Below, piece by piece: positions 28,988 to 37,447 of a stretch of 64,000 nt of DNA; within the stretch, counting starts at the first letter, position 1, and every line of letters begins with the position of its first letter. The stretch comes from Actinomycetota bacterium (GTDB lineage Bacteria; Actinomycetota; Actinomycetes; JACCUZ01). The stretch is from NCBI GenBank assembly GCA_030841035.1, contig JAVEDI010000063.1, positions 20,967 to 84,966 of the forward strand, written 5' to 3'. The translations under genes and the position numbers were made by a program. Under the pieces are notes generated by a model. The model did no database searches. It saw only the letters and a list, made by a program, of their open reading frames with translations, and had not been told where the DNA came from.

Positions 28988-30092
28988 GGGAGCTGCACCG
29001 CGAGGCGCTCGGTGACCTGGCGCGCGGTGCCGCGATCCTCGGCACGGGTGGTGGCGGCGACCCCTATCTGGGAGAGCTCGCCGCCGTCCAGGCGCTCGAG
29101 ACCTATGGTCCTGCGGTCCTCGCAGAGGTCGACGAGCTGCCCGACGACGGCCTGGTCGTCCTCGCCATCATGGTGGGCGCGCCCGTCCCGCTGGTCGAGA
29201 AGCTGTCCTTCGGCGACGAGCTCGTCACTGCCTACGAGGCCGTCGCCGCAGGGCTGAGCAGCCCTCCGGTTGCGCTCATGTCGCCCGAGATCGGCGGCAT
29301 CAACTCCATCCTGCCGGTCGCGCTGGGCGCGCGGCTCGGCCTGCCCGTCCTGGACGCCGACGCGATGGGCCGGGCCTACCCGGAGATCCATCAGGTCACG
29401 CTGACCCTGTTCGGTCTGTCGGCAAGTCCGTTCGCACTCGCGGACGAACACGGTAGCCACGTCGTCATCCATGGAGCGACCAACGAGTCGACCGAGCGCA
29501 TCGCTCGAGCCGCGGTGATGGAGTTCGGGGCCATCTGCCCGGGCGTCGGCTACGCGCAACCGGTCGCACGCATCCGGGAGGCAGCGATTCTCGGCAGCGT
29601 CTCCCGAGCCGAGTGCATCGGCCGCGCCATCCGGCTCGCACAGCAGGAGAAGACCTCGGCCATCGACGCCGTCCTCGCACTGACCAGGGGGTTCGGCTGT
29701 TCACAGGCAAGATCATCGACATCGACCGTCAGACGCGTCGTGGGTGGTCGATGGGGGAGGCACGGTTGGAAGGTTCCGACAGCTTCCGCGGGCAGCGCAT
29801 GACAGTGCGATTCCAGAACGAGAACCTGATCGCGTTCCGGGACGACGACGTGGTGGCGATGGTCCCGGACCTCATCACGATCGTCGAACGCGACTCGGGC
29901 ATGGCCATCACCACCGAGCGGCTTCGATACGGCTTGCGGGTCGTCGTGCTCGGTATGCCGTGCGATGAGAAGTGGCGAACACCGGAGGGGATCGCGCTCG
30001 GCGGTCCGCGGCACTTCGGCTACGACCTCGACTTCGTCGCTGTCGAGCACCTCGTCGCGGACGTCGCCGGGTCCACGACGCCGAGTCACTGA
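28984..30092 (+). pseudogene. DUF917 (S-methyl-thiohydantoin desulfurase family) gene with a one-base frameshift
   Basis: Residues from ATG 28984 ([21 protein letters not shown], then GGGGDPYL) match the DUF917/S-Me-THD N-terminal domain up to SAIDAVLALTRG. The family then continues in the -1 frame as VRLFTGKIIDIDRQ through GGPRHFGYDLDFVAVEHL to a stop at 30092. The break is at a G5 run, 29687-29691; one added G restores a single frame of about 369 residues, the normal family length. It lies between the PuuE-like gene (ATGA) and the HyuA-type gene. The frameshift is either a true lesion or a homopolymer sequencing error. Confidence 0.82.
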
Positions 30093-30112
30093 CCATCGTC
30101 CTGGAGGCCTTG

Positions 30113-31657
30113 ATGCGCATCGGCGTAGATGTCGGGGGCACGAACACCGACGCAGTGGTGATCGAGGACGGACGGCTCATCGCGTGGCACAAGTCTCCGA
30201 CCACCGAGGACGTCACCGAGGGCATCGTGACAGCTGTGGCGGAGGTGCTGAAGGCGAGCGGGCGCGGAGCAGATCACGTCTCGGCCGTCATGATCGGCAC
30301 GACTCATTTCATCAATGCGCTCACCGAGAACCGTCGGCTGCTGAAGGTGGCCGTGGTGCGGCTCGCACTGCCAGCGACCGGCGTGCTGCCGCCGATGACC
30401 GGCTGGCCCGAGGGGCTGCGGACCAGACTGGGCAATCACGTCTACCTCGCGCACGGGGGCTACAACTTCGATGGCCGCGAGATCGCACCGCTCGACATCG
30501 ATGAGCTGTCGACGATCGCCGCCGACATTCGCGCCCAAGGCATCCGGTCACTCGCGATCAGCTCGGTGTTCTCTCCCGTGAACAGCGACATGGAGCAGCG
30601 AGCGGCCGCCTTGTTCCGCACGGAGTGCCCCGAGCTGTTCGTGAGCCTGTCGAGCGACGTCGGACGCATCGGCCTGCTCGAGAGGGAGAACGCCACGATC
30701 CTGAACGCCGCGTTGCGCGACATCGCCGCAACCGTGGTCCGGTCCCTGCGTAGGGCCCTCGACCAGCTTGGTATCCAAGCTCCGTTCTTCGTGACGCAGA
30801 ACGACGGCACGTTGATGAACGCCGAGTACGCGGAGGAGCACCCGATACTCACCTTCGCTTCGGGTCCGACAAACAGCATGCGCGGCGCCGCCTTCCTCTC
30901 CGGAGTGCGCGACGCCGTGATCGTCGACATCGGCGGCACCACCACCGACGTCGGCATCCTCGTCGACGGATACCCCCGGGAAGCGCCGGCCGAGGTTCAG
31001 GTTGCCGGAGTGCGCACCAGCTTCAGAATGCCGGACGTCATCTCGATCGGGCTCGGCGGCGGAAGCCTGGTGCGCTCGACTGACGACGGTTGCGTCCGCA
31101 TCGGTCCGGAATCCGTCGGCTATCGCCTCGTCGAGGAGGCCCTGACCTTCGGCGGCTCCACACTGACCGCCACGGACGTCGCTGTCGCCGCCGGCTACGA
31201 GCTGGGCGACCCCTGCGCTGTCGCGGCTCTCGCACCCGCGCTGGTGGAGAGCTGCCTGCTGGAGGTACGTCGGATGATCGGGGAGGCTGTGGACCGGGTG
31301 AAGATCAGCAGTGCGCCCACGGCGGTCATCCTCGTCGGTGGCGGCGCCATCCTCGCGACGGACGACATCGAAGGCGCATCGTCGGTGACCCGTCCCGATG
31401 GTTGGGCCGTCGCGAACGCCATCGGGGCGGCGATCGCACACGTCGGGTCCGAGGTCGACCGCGTCTTCTCGCTGGAGGGAACCTCCCGGTCAGCCATCTT
31501 GCAGCTGGCTCGTGGCGACGCGGTCCGCCGGGCGGTCGCCGCCGGAGCCGCGGCTGACTCCGTCGAGATCGTCGACGTCGAGGAGATCGCGCTGAGCTAC
31601 CTTCCCGGCAACGCCACACGTGTGCGCGTCAAAGCGGTCGGCGACCTACCGAGCTGA
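30113..31657 (+). CDS. Hydantoinase/oxoprolinase family protein (HyuA-type, short form)
   Basis: A 514-residue member of the hydantoinase A/oxoprolinase family. It has the ASKHA-type phosphate loop DVGGTNTDAV at the N-terminus and a second one DIGGTTTDVGIL near residue 275. It is shorter than the roughly 680-residue HyuA subunits. This short form is typical of those encoded next to DUF917 proteins. ATG 30113 has GGAGG 5 bp upstream. It probably uses ATP to open or process a (thio)hydantoin ring with its neighbour. Confidence 0.88.
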   Translation: MRIGVDVGGTNTDAVVIEDGRLIAWHKSPTTEDVTEGIVTAVAEVLKASGRGADHVSAVMIGTTHFINALTENRRLLKVAVVRLALPATGVLPPMTGWPEGLRTRLGNHVYLAHGGYNFDGREIAPLDIDELSTIAADIRAQGIRSLAISSVFSPVNSDMEQRAAALFRTECPELFVSLSSDVGRIGLLERENATILNAALRDIAATVVRSLRRALDQLGIQAPFFVTQNDGTLMNAEYAEEHPILTFASGPTNSMRGAAFLSGVRDAVIVDIGGTTTDVGILVDGYPREAPAEVQVAGVRTSFRMPDVISIGLGGGSLVRSTDDGCVRIGPESVGYRLVEEALTFGGSTLTATDVAVAAGYELGDPCAVAALAPALVESCLLEVRRMIGEAVDRVKISSAPTAVILVGGGAILATDDIEGASSVTRPDGWAVANAIGAAIAHVGSEVDRVFSLEGTSRSAILQLARGDAVRRAVAAGAAADSVEIVDVEEIALSYLPGNATRVRVKAVGDLPS

Positions 31658-31692
31658 CTCTTCACGTGTGAGTCTTGCGGCACTGCGCCGCA
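31656..31692. terminator. Two weak hairpins between convergent operons
   Basis: GACTC/GAGTC arms (31656-31674) and TGCGGC/GCCGCA arms (31676-31692) lie in the 57-bp gap between the converging HyuA-type and MetE-like genes. Each stem has only 5-6 bp, so termination is plausible but weak. Confidence 0.3.
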
Positions 31693-31714
31693 CAACGACG
31701 GCCGCCCGGTTGTC

Positions 31715-32749
31715 CTAGGCCTCGGCGCGCAGCGTCTGCGCGGCCGCGACCATGCTGCGCAGCTTCCCTTCGGCCGCCTCGCGCGGGAGGTACTTCATGC
31801 CGCAGTCGGGGGCGAGAACCATCCGACCGGCAGGTACGACGTCGAGCACGCGGCGCGCCCGATCGGCGATCACCTCGGGCGACTCGACGGTCGGCGTCGA
31901 GAGGTCGAGGACGCCGGTGATGATCGTCTTGCCGGTGAGGTGCTTGAGAACTGTCGGGTCGAGGTTCGACTGCGCGGTCTCGATGGACACCTGGTCGCAT
32001 GAGCAGTCGGCCAGCTCCGGGAGGAACGAGTATCCGGACGGACGCTCGTGGATGATGGCGGCGTACCCGAAGCAGATGTGCACGGCCGTCGTCCCGGTGG
32101 CGCCGTCCAGAGCACGGTTGAGCGCCTCGAGACCGTACTCGCGCGCCGCGTCGGGGCGGGCCTGCATGTACGGCTCGTCGAGCTGGACCACGTCCGCGCC
32201 CGCCGCGAACAGGTCGTGCACCTCCTCGTTGACCGCATCGGCGTAGGCGAGTGCGGCGGAGCGCGGGTTGCCGTAGTGGTCGTCCTGCGCCTGCTGCGAC
32301 ATGGTGAACGGCCCGGGGACGGTCACCTTCACCTTCCGGTCCGTGTTGGCCTTGAGGAATTCGAGGTCACCGCGCTGCACCGGACCGGGCCGGCGGATGT
32401 CGCCGGCGATGCGCGGCACCGGGTTGGGATGGCCGCTACGGTCGAGCGCTTCGCCCGGGTTGTCGATGTCGACTCCCTCGAGCGCGGTCGCGAAGTGGTT
32501 GGAGTAGCTCTCGCGGCGGATCTCGCCGTCGGTCAGCAGGTCGAGGCCGGCCCGCTCCTGCGCACGGATCGCCAACACGGTGGCGTCGTTCTGCGCCTGC
32601 GCGAGGTCGTCCTGCCCGATACGCCACAGCTCGCGGGCGCGCACGCGCGGGGGGAAACGGCCGGCCAGCCTGGCCCGGTCGATCAACCATTCCGGCTGCG
32701 GGTAGCTGCCCACCAGAGACGTCGGAAACATCGGCAAATCGGTCGTCAT
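31715..32749 (-). CDS. MetE C-terminal-like (cobalamin-independent) methyltransferase
   Basis: A 344-residue single-domain protein of the UROD/MetE-like superfamily. It resembles the catalytic half of cobalamin-independent methionine synthase (TSLVGSYPQPEW; GLDLLTDGEIRR; VVQLDEPYMQARP). HICFGYA and DCGMKYLP supply His/Cys positions that bind catalytic zinc in the family. At half the length of MetE, it may methylate a thiol or act as a demethylase-type methyl acceptor in the aromatic operon. ATG 32749 begins the conserved MTTDLPMFPTSLVGSYP. Confidence 0.85.
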   Translation of the reverse strand: MTTDLPMFPTSLVGSYPQPEWLIDRARLAGRFPPRVRARELWRIGQDDLAQAQNDATVLAIRAQERAGLDLLTDGEIRRESYSNHFATALEGVDIDNPGEALDRSGHPNPVPRIAGDIRRPGPVQRGDLEFLKANTDRKVKVTVPGPFTMSQQAQDDHYGNPRSAALAYADAVNEEVHDLFAAGADVVQLDEPYMQARPDAAREYGLEALNRALDGATGTTAVHICFGYAAIIHERPSGYSFLPELADCSCDQVSIETAQSNLDPTVLKHLTGKTIITGVLDLSTPTVESPEVIADRARRVLDVVPAGRMVLAPDCGMKYLPREAAEGKLRSMVAAAQTLRAEA

Positions 32750-32916
32750 CGACGTCCTCCTCAGGGTCGTTGGGTTGGGACGGTAGCCGAGTCGGGCGTC
32801 GCAGCGGGACCTCGAGGACACGTTCCTCCCCCTGGGCGGCCCGTCGCGAGGCATCGGCGACGTCGTCGAGGGCGACGACGAGGTGATTCCGCTTCTCTCG
32901 CGTTGGCCTCCTGTTA

Positions 32917-33105
32917 TCACGCGATCTCACGTTGAAAGATCAACAAGAAGTAGCCCGTCGTGGCGGAGTTGTAGATCACCGGTTGAATGCTCTGCAGCAC
33001 CCACCCATCCTGTGACGCCGAGGAGAGTGCGCGCTCCATCTCCTCGGCCACCACGCCGGGCACCACTCCCGTAGCTCGAATCTCCGTCACCTTGTGCTCG
33101 ATCAC
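32917..33105 (-). CDS. Small DUF4177-like protein
   Basis: A 62-residue protein beginning MIEHKVTEIRATGV, with SQDGWVLQSIQPV and a C-terminal FLLIFQREI strand. This is the pattern of DUF4177-type proteins (a beta-strand, a helix, GW-x-L, then F-x-R). Function unknown. It lies between the alcohol dehydrogenase and the MetE-like gene on the same strand. Confidence 0.6.
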   Translation of the reverse strand: MIEHKVTEIRATGVVPGVVAEEMERALSSASQDGWVLQSIQPVIYNSATTGYFLLIFQREIA

Positions 33106-33161
33106 GCTTCATCCTCCTGCTTGACTCTCGCGGCCCGGTGTCGCGACCGAGTGCCCGGCGC

Positions 33162-34271
33162 CTACAACCAGGGGTCGACGCTCACGTGCAAGGTCTCAGC
33201 GTCGACGGTGCCAGCGACAGCATCAAGGGCGTCCGCCATCCTGTCGAGACTCAATGGCGCGCCTGCGAGAAGCCCGAGCCTTGTCCCGCCCCTGCCGATC
33301 ACCTGGAGTGCGCGTTCGACGGCCGCGAAGCTGTGACCACGGACACCACGAAGGGTCACTCGCTTCTTGCGGATCAGAGCCAGGTCGAGTTCGTCCCATC
33401 CCGGCCCACACTTGGGCCCACCCGAGGCGATCACAATGGTGCCACCCGTGCGGACGGCTCTCAGCGCCGTCATCAAGGTCACGGCGCCGCCGCCGCTGAC
33501 ATCGATCACTACGTCGGCCATCTCTCCTGCCGTCAGATCCCGGATGACCTCGACCGGGTCGCGCTCCTGCGAGACGACCGTGTCGGTCGCACCGACCTGC
33601 CGCGCGATGTCGAGCCGTCGAGCGTCCCGAGCAAGCCCCGCGACCACCACGAGGGCGGCGCCAGCCTCCTCACAGGCAATGGTGCACGCCGCGCCCTGCT
33701 GTCCGGGGCCGATGATGAGCACCGCGTCTCCGGGGCGGACACCACCGTCGAGCTGCGCCCACTGGATGCCGTTGCTCAGGGGGATCCCGAAGGTCGCATG
33801 GCTGGCCGGGACGTCGTCCGGAACGACGTGCAGGACAGAGTTCGGGTGCAAGTACTGATGCCTGCTGTAACCGCCCCACAAGGAAGGAGGGACGTCCAAC
33901 GGCGTCGACCCGTACCTCAGTGCCCCCGCGCGGGTGTTGTCCGTGGTGCGACACGATCGGAACTCGCCCCCGCGGCAGTACCTGCAGTGTCCGCAGGGCA
34001 GGTACTCCTCCAAGAGCACGCGAGTCCCCTCGACAACTCCCCATCGTTGCTGCGCGCTACTGCCGACCCGCGTCACTACCCCGACAGTCTCATGCCCAAG
34101 GATCGTCGGCGGCATGGAGGCGGGAGCATACTTCTTGACGTCACTGCCGCACACTCCGCAAGCCTCCACCTGCAGGAGTCCGTCTTCGCGACCGGTGGCC
34201 GGGATGTCGAGGTCCCGCACGACGAAGCGCTTGCCGCCTACGGCAACTGCCGACCGTGTCTTGTGGCTCAT
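33162..34271 (-). CDS. Zinc-dependent alcohol dehydrogenase (MDR family)
   Basis: A 369-residue medium-chain dehydrogenase. The catalytic zinc site includes C41 (CGVCGSD) and H60-E61 (GHE). The structural zinc cysteines are C93, C96, C99 and C107. The nucleotide-binding loop is IIGPGQQGAA. It probably oxidises an alcohol or aldehyde intermediate of the aromatic/cupin operon. It lies 44 bp downstream of the Rieske oxygenase gene. Confidence 0.92.
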   Translation of the reverse strand: MSHKTRSAVAVGGKRFVVRDLDIPATGREDGLLQVEACGVCGSDVKKYAPASMPPTILGHETVGVVTRVGSSAQQRWGVVEGTRVLLEEYLPCGHCRYCRGGEFRSCRTTDNTRAGALRYGSTPLDVPPSLWGGYSRHQYLHPNSVLHVVPDDVPASHATFGIPLSNGIQWAQLDGGVRPGDAVLIIGPGQQGAACTIACEEAGAALVVVAGLARDARRLDIARQVGATDTVVSQERDPVEVIRDLTAGEMADVVIDVSGGGAVTLMTALRAVRTGGTIVIASGGPKCGPGWDELDLALIRKKRVTLRGVRGHSFAAVERALQVIGRGGTRLGLLAGAPLSLDRMADALDAVAGTVDAETLHVSVDPWL

Positions 34272-34314
34272 GATGACCTCTGTACGGCGGAAGCCACGAA
34301 ACCCGCAGCCACCT

Positions 34315-35586
34315 TCACCATTGCGCCATCAAGAGGTCCTTCATCGCTTCCTGCCAAGGGAGCGAGCCTTCCAGGATCGCCTCGGCTGGCCTGACCAACC
34401 GGAGCTCCTCGGTGTCCGTTCCCAACGGTCGACGCCCATCGGCTACATCGTCCAACGCCTCACGGAGCATTCTCCTCGCGGCGATGATCGCCTTGTCCGA
34501 GGTGCCGAGATGCTCCTGGGACCGATCGCAGACCGGGCCCATTCCTTCCTGCACCGCGAAGTCCTGGGTGTTGAGGCCGACAATGCCCGTGTACGTACGC
34601 GCGCGCTGCATCTCGCGATCGATGAGGAAGTCGTTCGAGAGGTTGCGCTTGAGGCGATAGGTGCCAGGGATGAAGTCGTCCTCTCCCCTACCGGCCGCCT
34701 TTTCGTGGCGTTCCCACATCTTGTCGGAGATGGGCGTGTCGGCCGTGGCGGAGCACACCCAGTTGTAGACCATCGTCCATTGATCGTCGATGGGAACCCA
34801 GATATGGCCACGCAGCGTCGGTGTTTCGCGCGGCTCCCCCGAGCCGTCGAGGAAGGCCGCTCGCATCTGCATGGCCGGCATGAAGAACTGGTACGCACGA
34901 ACGTAGGTTCGGTCCTGCCCCAGTGACCGGATGCCGGCATATCGGAAGCCGTATCGAGTCGGCTCGACATCGAGTCGGGGGTGGGTGTTGCGGCTTTTCA
35001 ATCTGCCGCTGTCACCGAGATCGTTGTTGTGTACGAACGAGGAGTGGGTGGTGTCGATGCCGCCCTCGAGGGCTTGGAGGTAGTTGGCATTCTCGAGAGT
35101 CTTGGATACTCGACGATGGCTGTCCGGCGCTCGCAGCCACTCGTAGGCAGGCAACGGTGGGAGCTCCGCACGGGGCCCGAGGAACGCCCAGACAACGCCA
35201 CCGCCCTCCCACGTCGGGTACGCCGCGATGTTGACCTTTGCGCGAAAGACACTGTCCGGTGGTTCCGACGGCAGGTCGACGCAGTTGCCGCCCACGTCGA
35301 ACTTCCAGCCGTGATAGACGCACCGCAGACCGCACTCCTCGTTCCTCGCGAAGAACATCGGTGCGCGGCGATGGGGGCAGTGGGCATCTAGCAGTCCAAC
35401 CTGGCCGGCGCTGTCGCGGAAGGCGACCAGGTCCTCGCCGAGCAGCCGCACCCGCACGGGGGGTCCATCTGGCTCGCTGATCTCCTCGCTCAAGACCGCC
35501 GGCAGCCAGTAGCGACGGAACAGATCGCCCATCCTTGTACCCGGGCCGACCCGGGTCAGGAGTTCGTTCATCTCGCGCGAGAGCAT
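34315..35586 (-). CDS. Rieske non-heme iron oxygenase, alpha subunit (phthalate/vanillate type)
   Basis: A 423-residue ring-hydroxylating or O-demethylating oxygenase. The Rieske [2Fe-2S] ligands are C70, H72, C89 and H92 (CPHRRAP, CVYHGW). The mononuclear iron triad is suggested by D178, H181 and H186 (GGIDTTHSSFVHN). The N-terminal layout and length resemble phthalate 4,5-dioxygenase and vanillate O-demethylase oxygenases. No reductase or ferredoxin is encoded nearby, so electron transfer must come from elsewhere. Confidence 0.92.
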   Translation of the reverse strand: MLSREMNELLTRVGPGTRMGDLFRRYWLPAVLSEEISEPDGPPVRVRLLGEDLVAFRDSAGQVGLLDAHCPHRRAPMFFARNEECGLRCVYHGWKFDVGGNCVDLPSEPPDSVFRAKVNIAAYPTWEGGGVVWAFLGPRAELPPLPAYEWLRAPDSHRRVSKTLENANYLQALEGGIDTTHSSFVHNNDLGDSGRLKSRNTHPRLDVEPTRYGFRYAGIRSLGQDRTYVRAYQFFMPAMQMRAAFLDGSGEPRETPTLRGHIWVPIDDQWTMVYNWVCSATADTPISDKMWERHEKAAGRGEDDFIPGTYRLKRNLSNDFLIDREMQRARTYTGIVGLNTQDFAVQEGMGPVCDRSQEHLGTSDKAIIAARRMLREALDDVADGRRPLGTDTEELRLVRPAEAILEGSLPWQEAMKDLLMAQW

Positions 35587-35645
35587 CTTCTACTCCTTGC
35601 ATCCATGGCCGGCCAAGCGGCTCTCGTGAGACGACAACCGAGTCA

Positions 35646-36476
35646 TCACGTCTTCCTGACCGCGCGCGCCGCTTGGCGGGACTGGGAAGCCGTGGTCATC
35701 GACTCGTAACGGCTGTCCATCACTCGCGAGACCGGGTCGCCAGCCAGGATCGAGTTGCGCATGTGCCGTTCGCTGGCGGACATCTCCTCCGCACGGGCAA
35801 TCACGCGCTCCACCTCCGCCGCAGCAATCATGACCACACCGCTGCGGTCGGCGACGATGAAGTCCCCAGGGTTGATGGTGCGCCCGCTCAGCACGATCGG
35901 CTCCTCGACCGCGTCCTCCACGGTGCGACCTCGCGCACTGACGGGTGTCACGGAACGCGCGAAGACCGGCAAGCCGAGTTCCTCGGCCTCCTCGACGTCA
36001 CGACAGGCGCCGTCGACGATGACCGCGCGGACCCCTCGCACCGAAGCAGCCGCGCTGAGCAGCCCACCCCAGCCGGCCGAGTCACAGCGTCCCTGGTGCG
36101 CGACGGCGATGATGTCGCCTGGCGCGCTGCGCTCGATAGCACGGCATCCCAAGTGCACCTTCGACGCCGGCGCAGGCTCGTCGAAGTTGAGGCGCCGCAA
36201 CTGCATCGTGCGGACGCGGCCGGCGACCCGGCCGCAGGCCCATAGCGGGGCGATACCGGGCAAGGCTCCGAACAGGCCCAGTTGGTCGACGGCATCCGAG
36301 ACGACACAGGTGTCCAAGGCCTCCAGGCGGGACGCCACCGACCGTTTCAGCACGTCGTCGACCCTTCCTTCGCGCGGGGTGTACCACAGGTCTCGCGCCA
36401 CCGGATCGCTACGAGGTCCACCGGCCGAACGCCATTCCACATCCAGTGCCTCCTGCCGACCGGTAGCCCGGGACAT
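35646..36476 (-). CDS. RraA-family protein (aldolase-like), paralogue 1
   Basis: A protein of up to 276 residues in the RraA/4-carboxy-4-hydroxy-2-oxoadipate (CHA) aldolase family. VIVDGACRDVEEAEELGLPVFARSVTP carries the conserved Arg-Asp pair. VAHQGRCDSAGWGGLL is the other side of the cleft. ATG 36476 overlaps the upstream LigB-type gene by 68 bp; GTG 36440 is an alternative. About 30 residues at the N-terminus are extra compared with paralogues 2 and 3. Family enzymes cleave 4-hydroxy-2-oxo-diacids to pyruvate plus an oxoacid. Confidence 0.85.
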   Translation of the reverse strand: MSRATGRQEALDVEWRSAGGPRSDPVARDLWYTPREGRVDDVLKRSVASRLEALDTCVVSDAVDQLGLFGALPGIAPLWACGRVAGRVRTMQLRRLNFDEPAPASKVHLGCRAIERSAPGDIIAVAHQGRCDSAGWGGLLSAAASVRGVRAVIVDGACRDVEEAEELGLPVFARSVTPVSARGRTVEDAVEEPIVLSGRTINPGDFIVADRSGVVMIAAAEVERVIARAEEMSASERHMRNSILAGDPVSRVMDSRYESMTTASQSRQAARAVRKT

Positions 36477-37365
36477 AGTCGACCAACTCGAAGCTGAGAT
36501 CGGTCAGCGCGCCCGCCGCAACGAGCCAGTTCTTGATCTCGGACGATCCCGACTGGAGCCTGGCCTCGGGAATGGCGCCGAGACTGTCGGCATCCCTCGC
36601 CTCGATGGCCTTGATCACGGACCTGTCCAGCTCCTCGTCCACGACGAAGTGACTGAGACCGCCCGATGCGATCACTCCGACCCGCATGTCCGCCGGCCAC
36701 GAGGCCACCGCATCGCGTACCGCCTGACCTAGGGCATAGCAGCGGGCGGCGGTCGGCTGATTGGGCGGGAAGTAGGTGTTCAGCATGATCGGCACGACGG
36801 GGATGATGCGGTCGCCCATGAGCCTGAGCCGGACAAACGTGAACGCATGACCGAGCGAGCGAGCTTCGGGCTGCTTGTTCATCTGGGCGACGTCGAAGTC
36901 ACTGGCAACCAACTGCTCGATGAGGTGCTTGGCGAGGGGCGCTGCGACGGGATAGTCCTCGCGTTGCGCTGCGTGCTTGGCCCACATCGCCGCCGCCCGT
37001 GACTCCGGGACATCGGTCATGTCTCGGGGAATGTCCGTGATCTTGTCGCCCCAGTAGATCGCGACCGCAGGCATGCTTTCCTCGCTGAAGAGCTCCGCCT
37101 GGTCGTCGCCCACCACGATCACAGCATCCAGGTTGGCGGCCTGAAGCTCCAGACCGACAACCCGAACCGCTTCCTGGACAGCGTCATACTTCCGTTGCCA
37201 GACATCCGGTGTCAGCTCATGGGCGAGCCCGTCGCCGACCTCCTTGACCAGCTCCTCGTACCTTGTTCGCTTGCGGTCGAGCTCGCCGTGCTTTCCCCAC
37301 CACTGCGGCGTCAGGCTCACTTGTGAGCCATGCGAGGTACCCAGCCCTAGAACGATGGTCGCCAT
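36409..37365 (-). CDS. LigB-type extradiol ring-cleavage dioxygenase (catalytic subunit)
   Basis: A 318-residue class III extradiol dioxygenase. GLGTSHGSQ near the N-terminus, VIVVGDDQAELF, VPIMLNTYFPPNQP and SGGLSHFVVDEELDRSVIKAI match the LigB/gallate-dioxygenase beta fold, with histidine iron ligands. ATG 37365 begins the conserved MATIVLGLGTSH. A separate LigA-type alpha subunit is not visible and the protein is not fused to one. It is followed by RraA paralogue 1 and preceded by the LigJ-like hydratase, so it probably opens a gallate- or protocatechuate-like ring. Confidence 0.88.
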   Translation of the reverse strand: MATIVLGLGTSHGSQVSLTPQWWGKHGELDRKRTRYEELVKEVGDGLAHELTPDVWQRKYDAVQEAVRVVGLELQAANLDAVIVVGDDQAELFSEESMPAVAIYWGDKITDIPRDMTDVPESRAAAMWAKHAAQREDYPVAAPLAKHLIEQLVASDFDVAQMNKQPEARSLGHAFTFVRLRLMGDRIIPVVPIMLNTYFPPNQPTAARCYALGQAVRDAVASWPADMRVGVIASGGLSHFVVDEELDRSVIKAIEARDADSLGAIPEARLQSGSSEIKNWLVAAGALTDLSFELVDYVPGYRSAGGTGCGMAFGRWTS

Positions 37366-37447
37366 CGCTGTCTCCCTGCAGTCGTAACCGTCCTGCTGCG
37401 CGCAGCGTCTCGGTGGTGCCGTCGGCGCCGCCCATCGGACATCGGTC

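Noticed and set aside
29687..29691. Programmed -1 ribosomal frameshift in the DUF917 gene
   Set aside because: The site is not a standard X-XXY-YYZ slippery heptamer, no clear stimulatory hairpin was seen, and the family is not known to use frameshifting.
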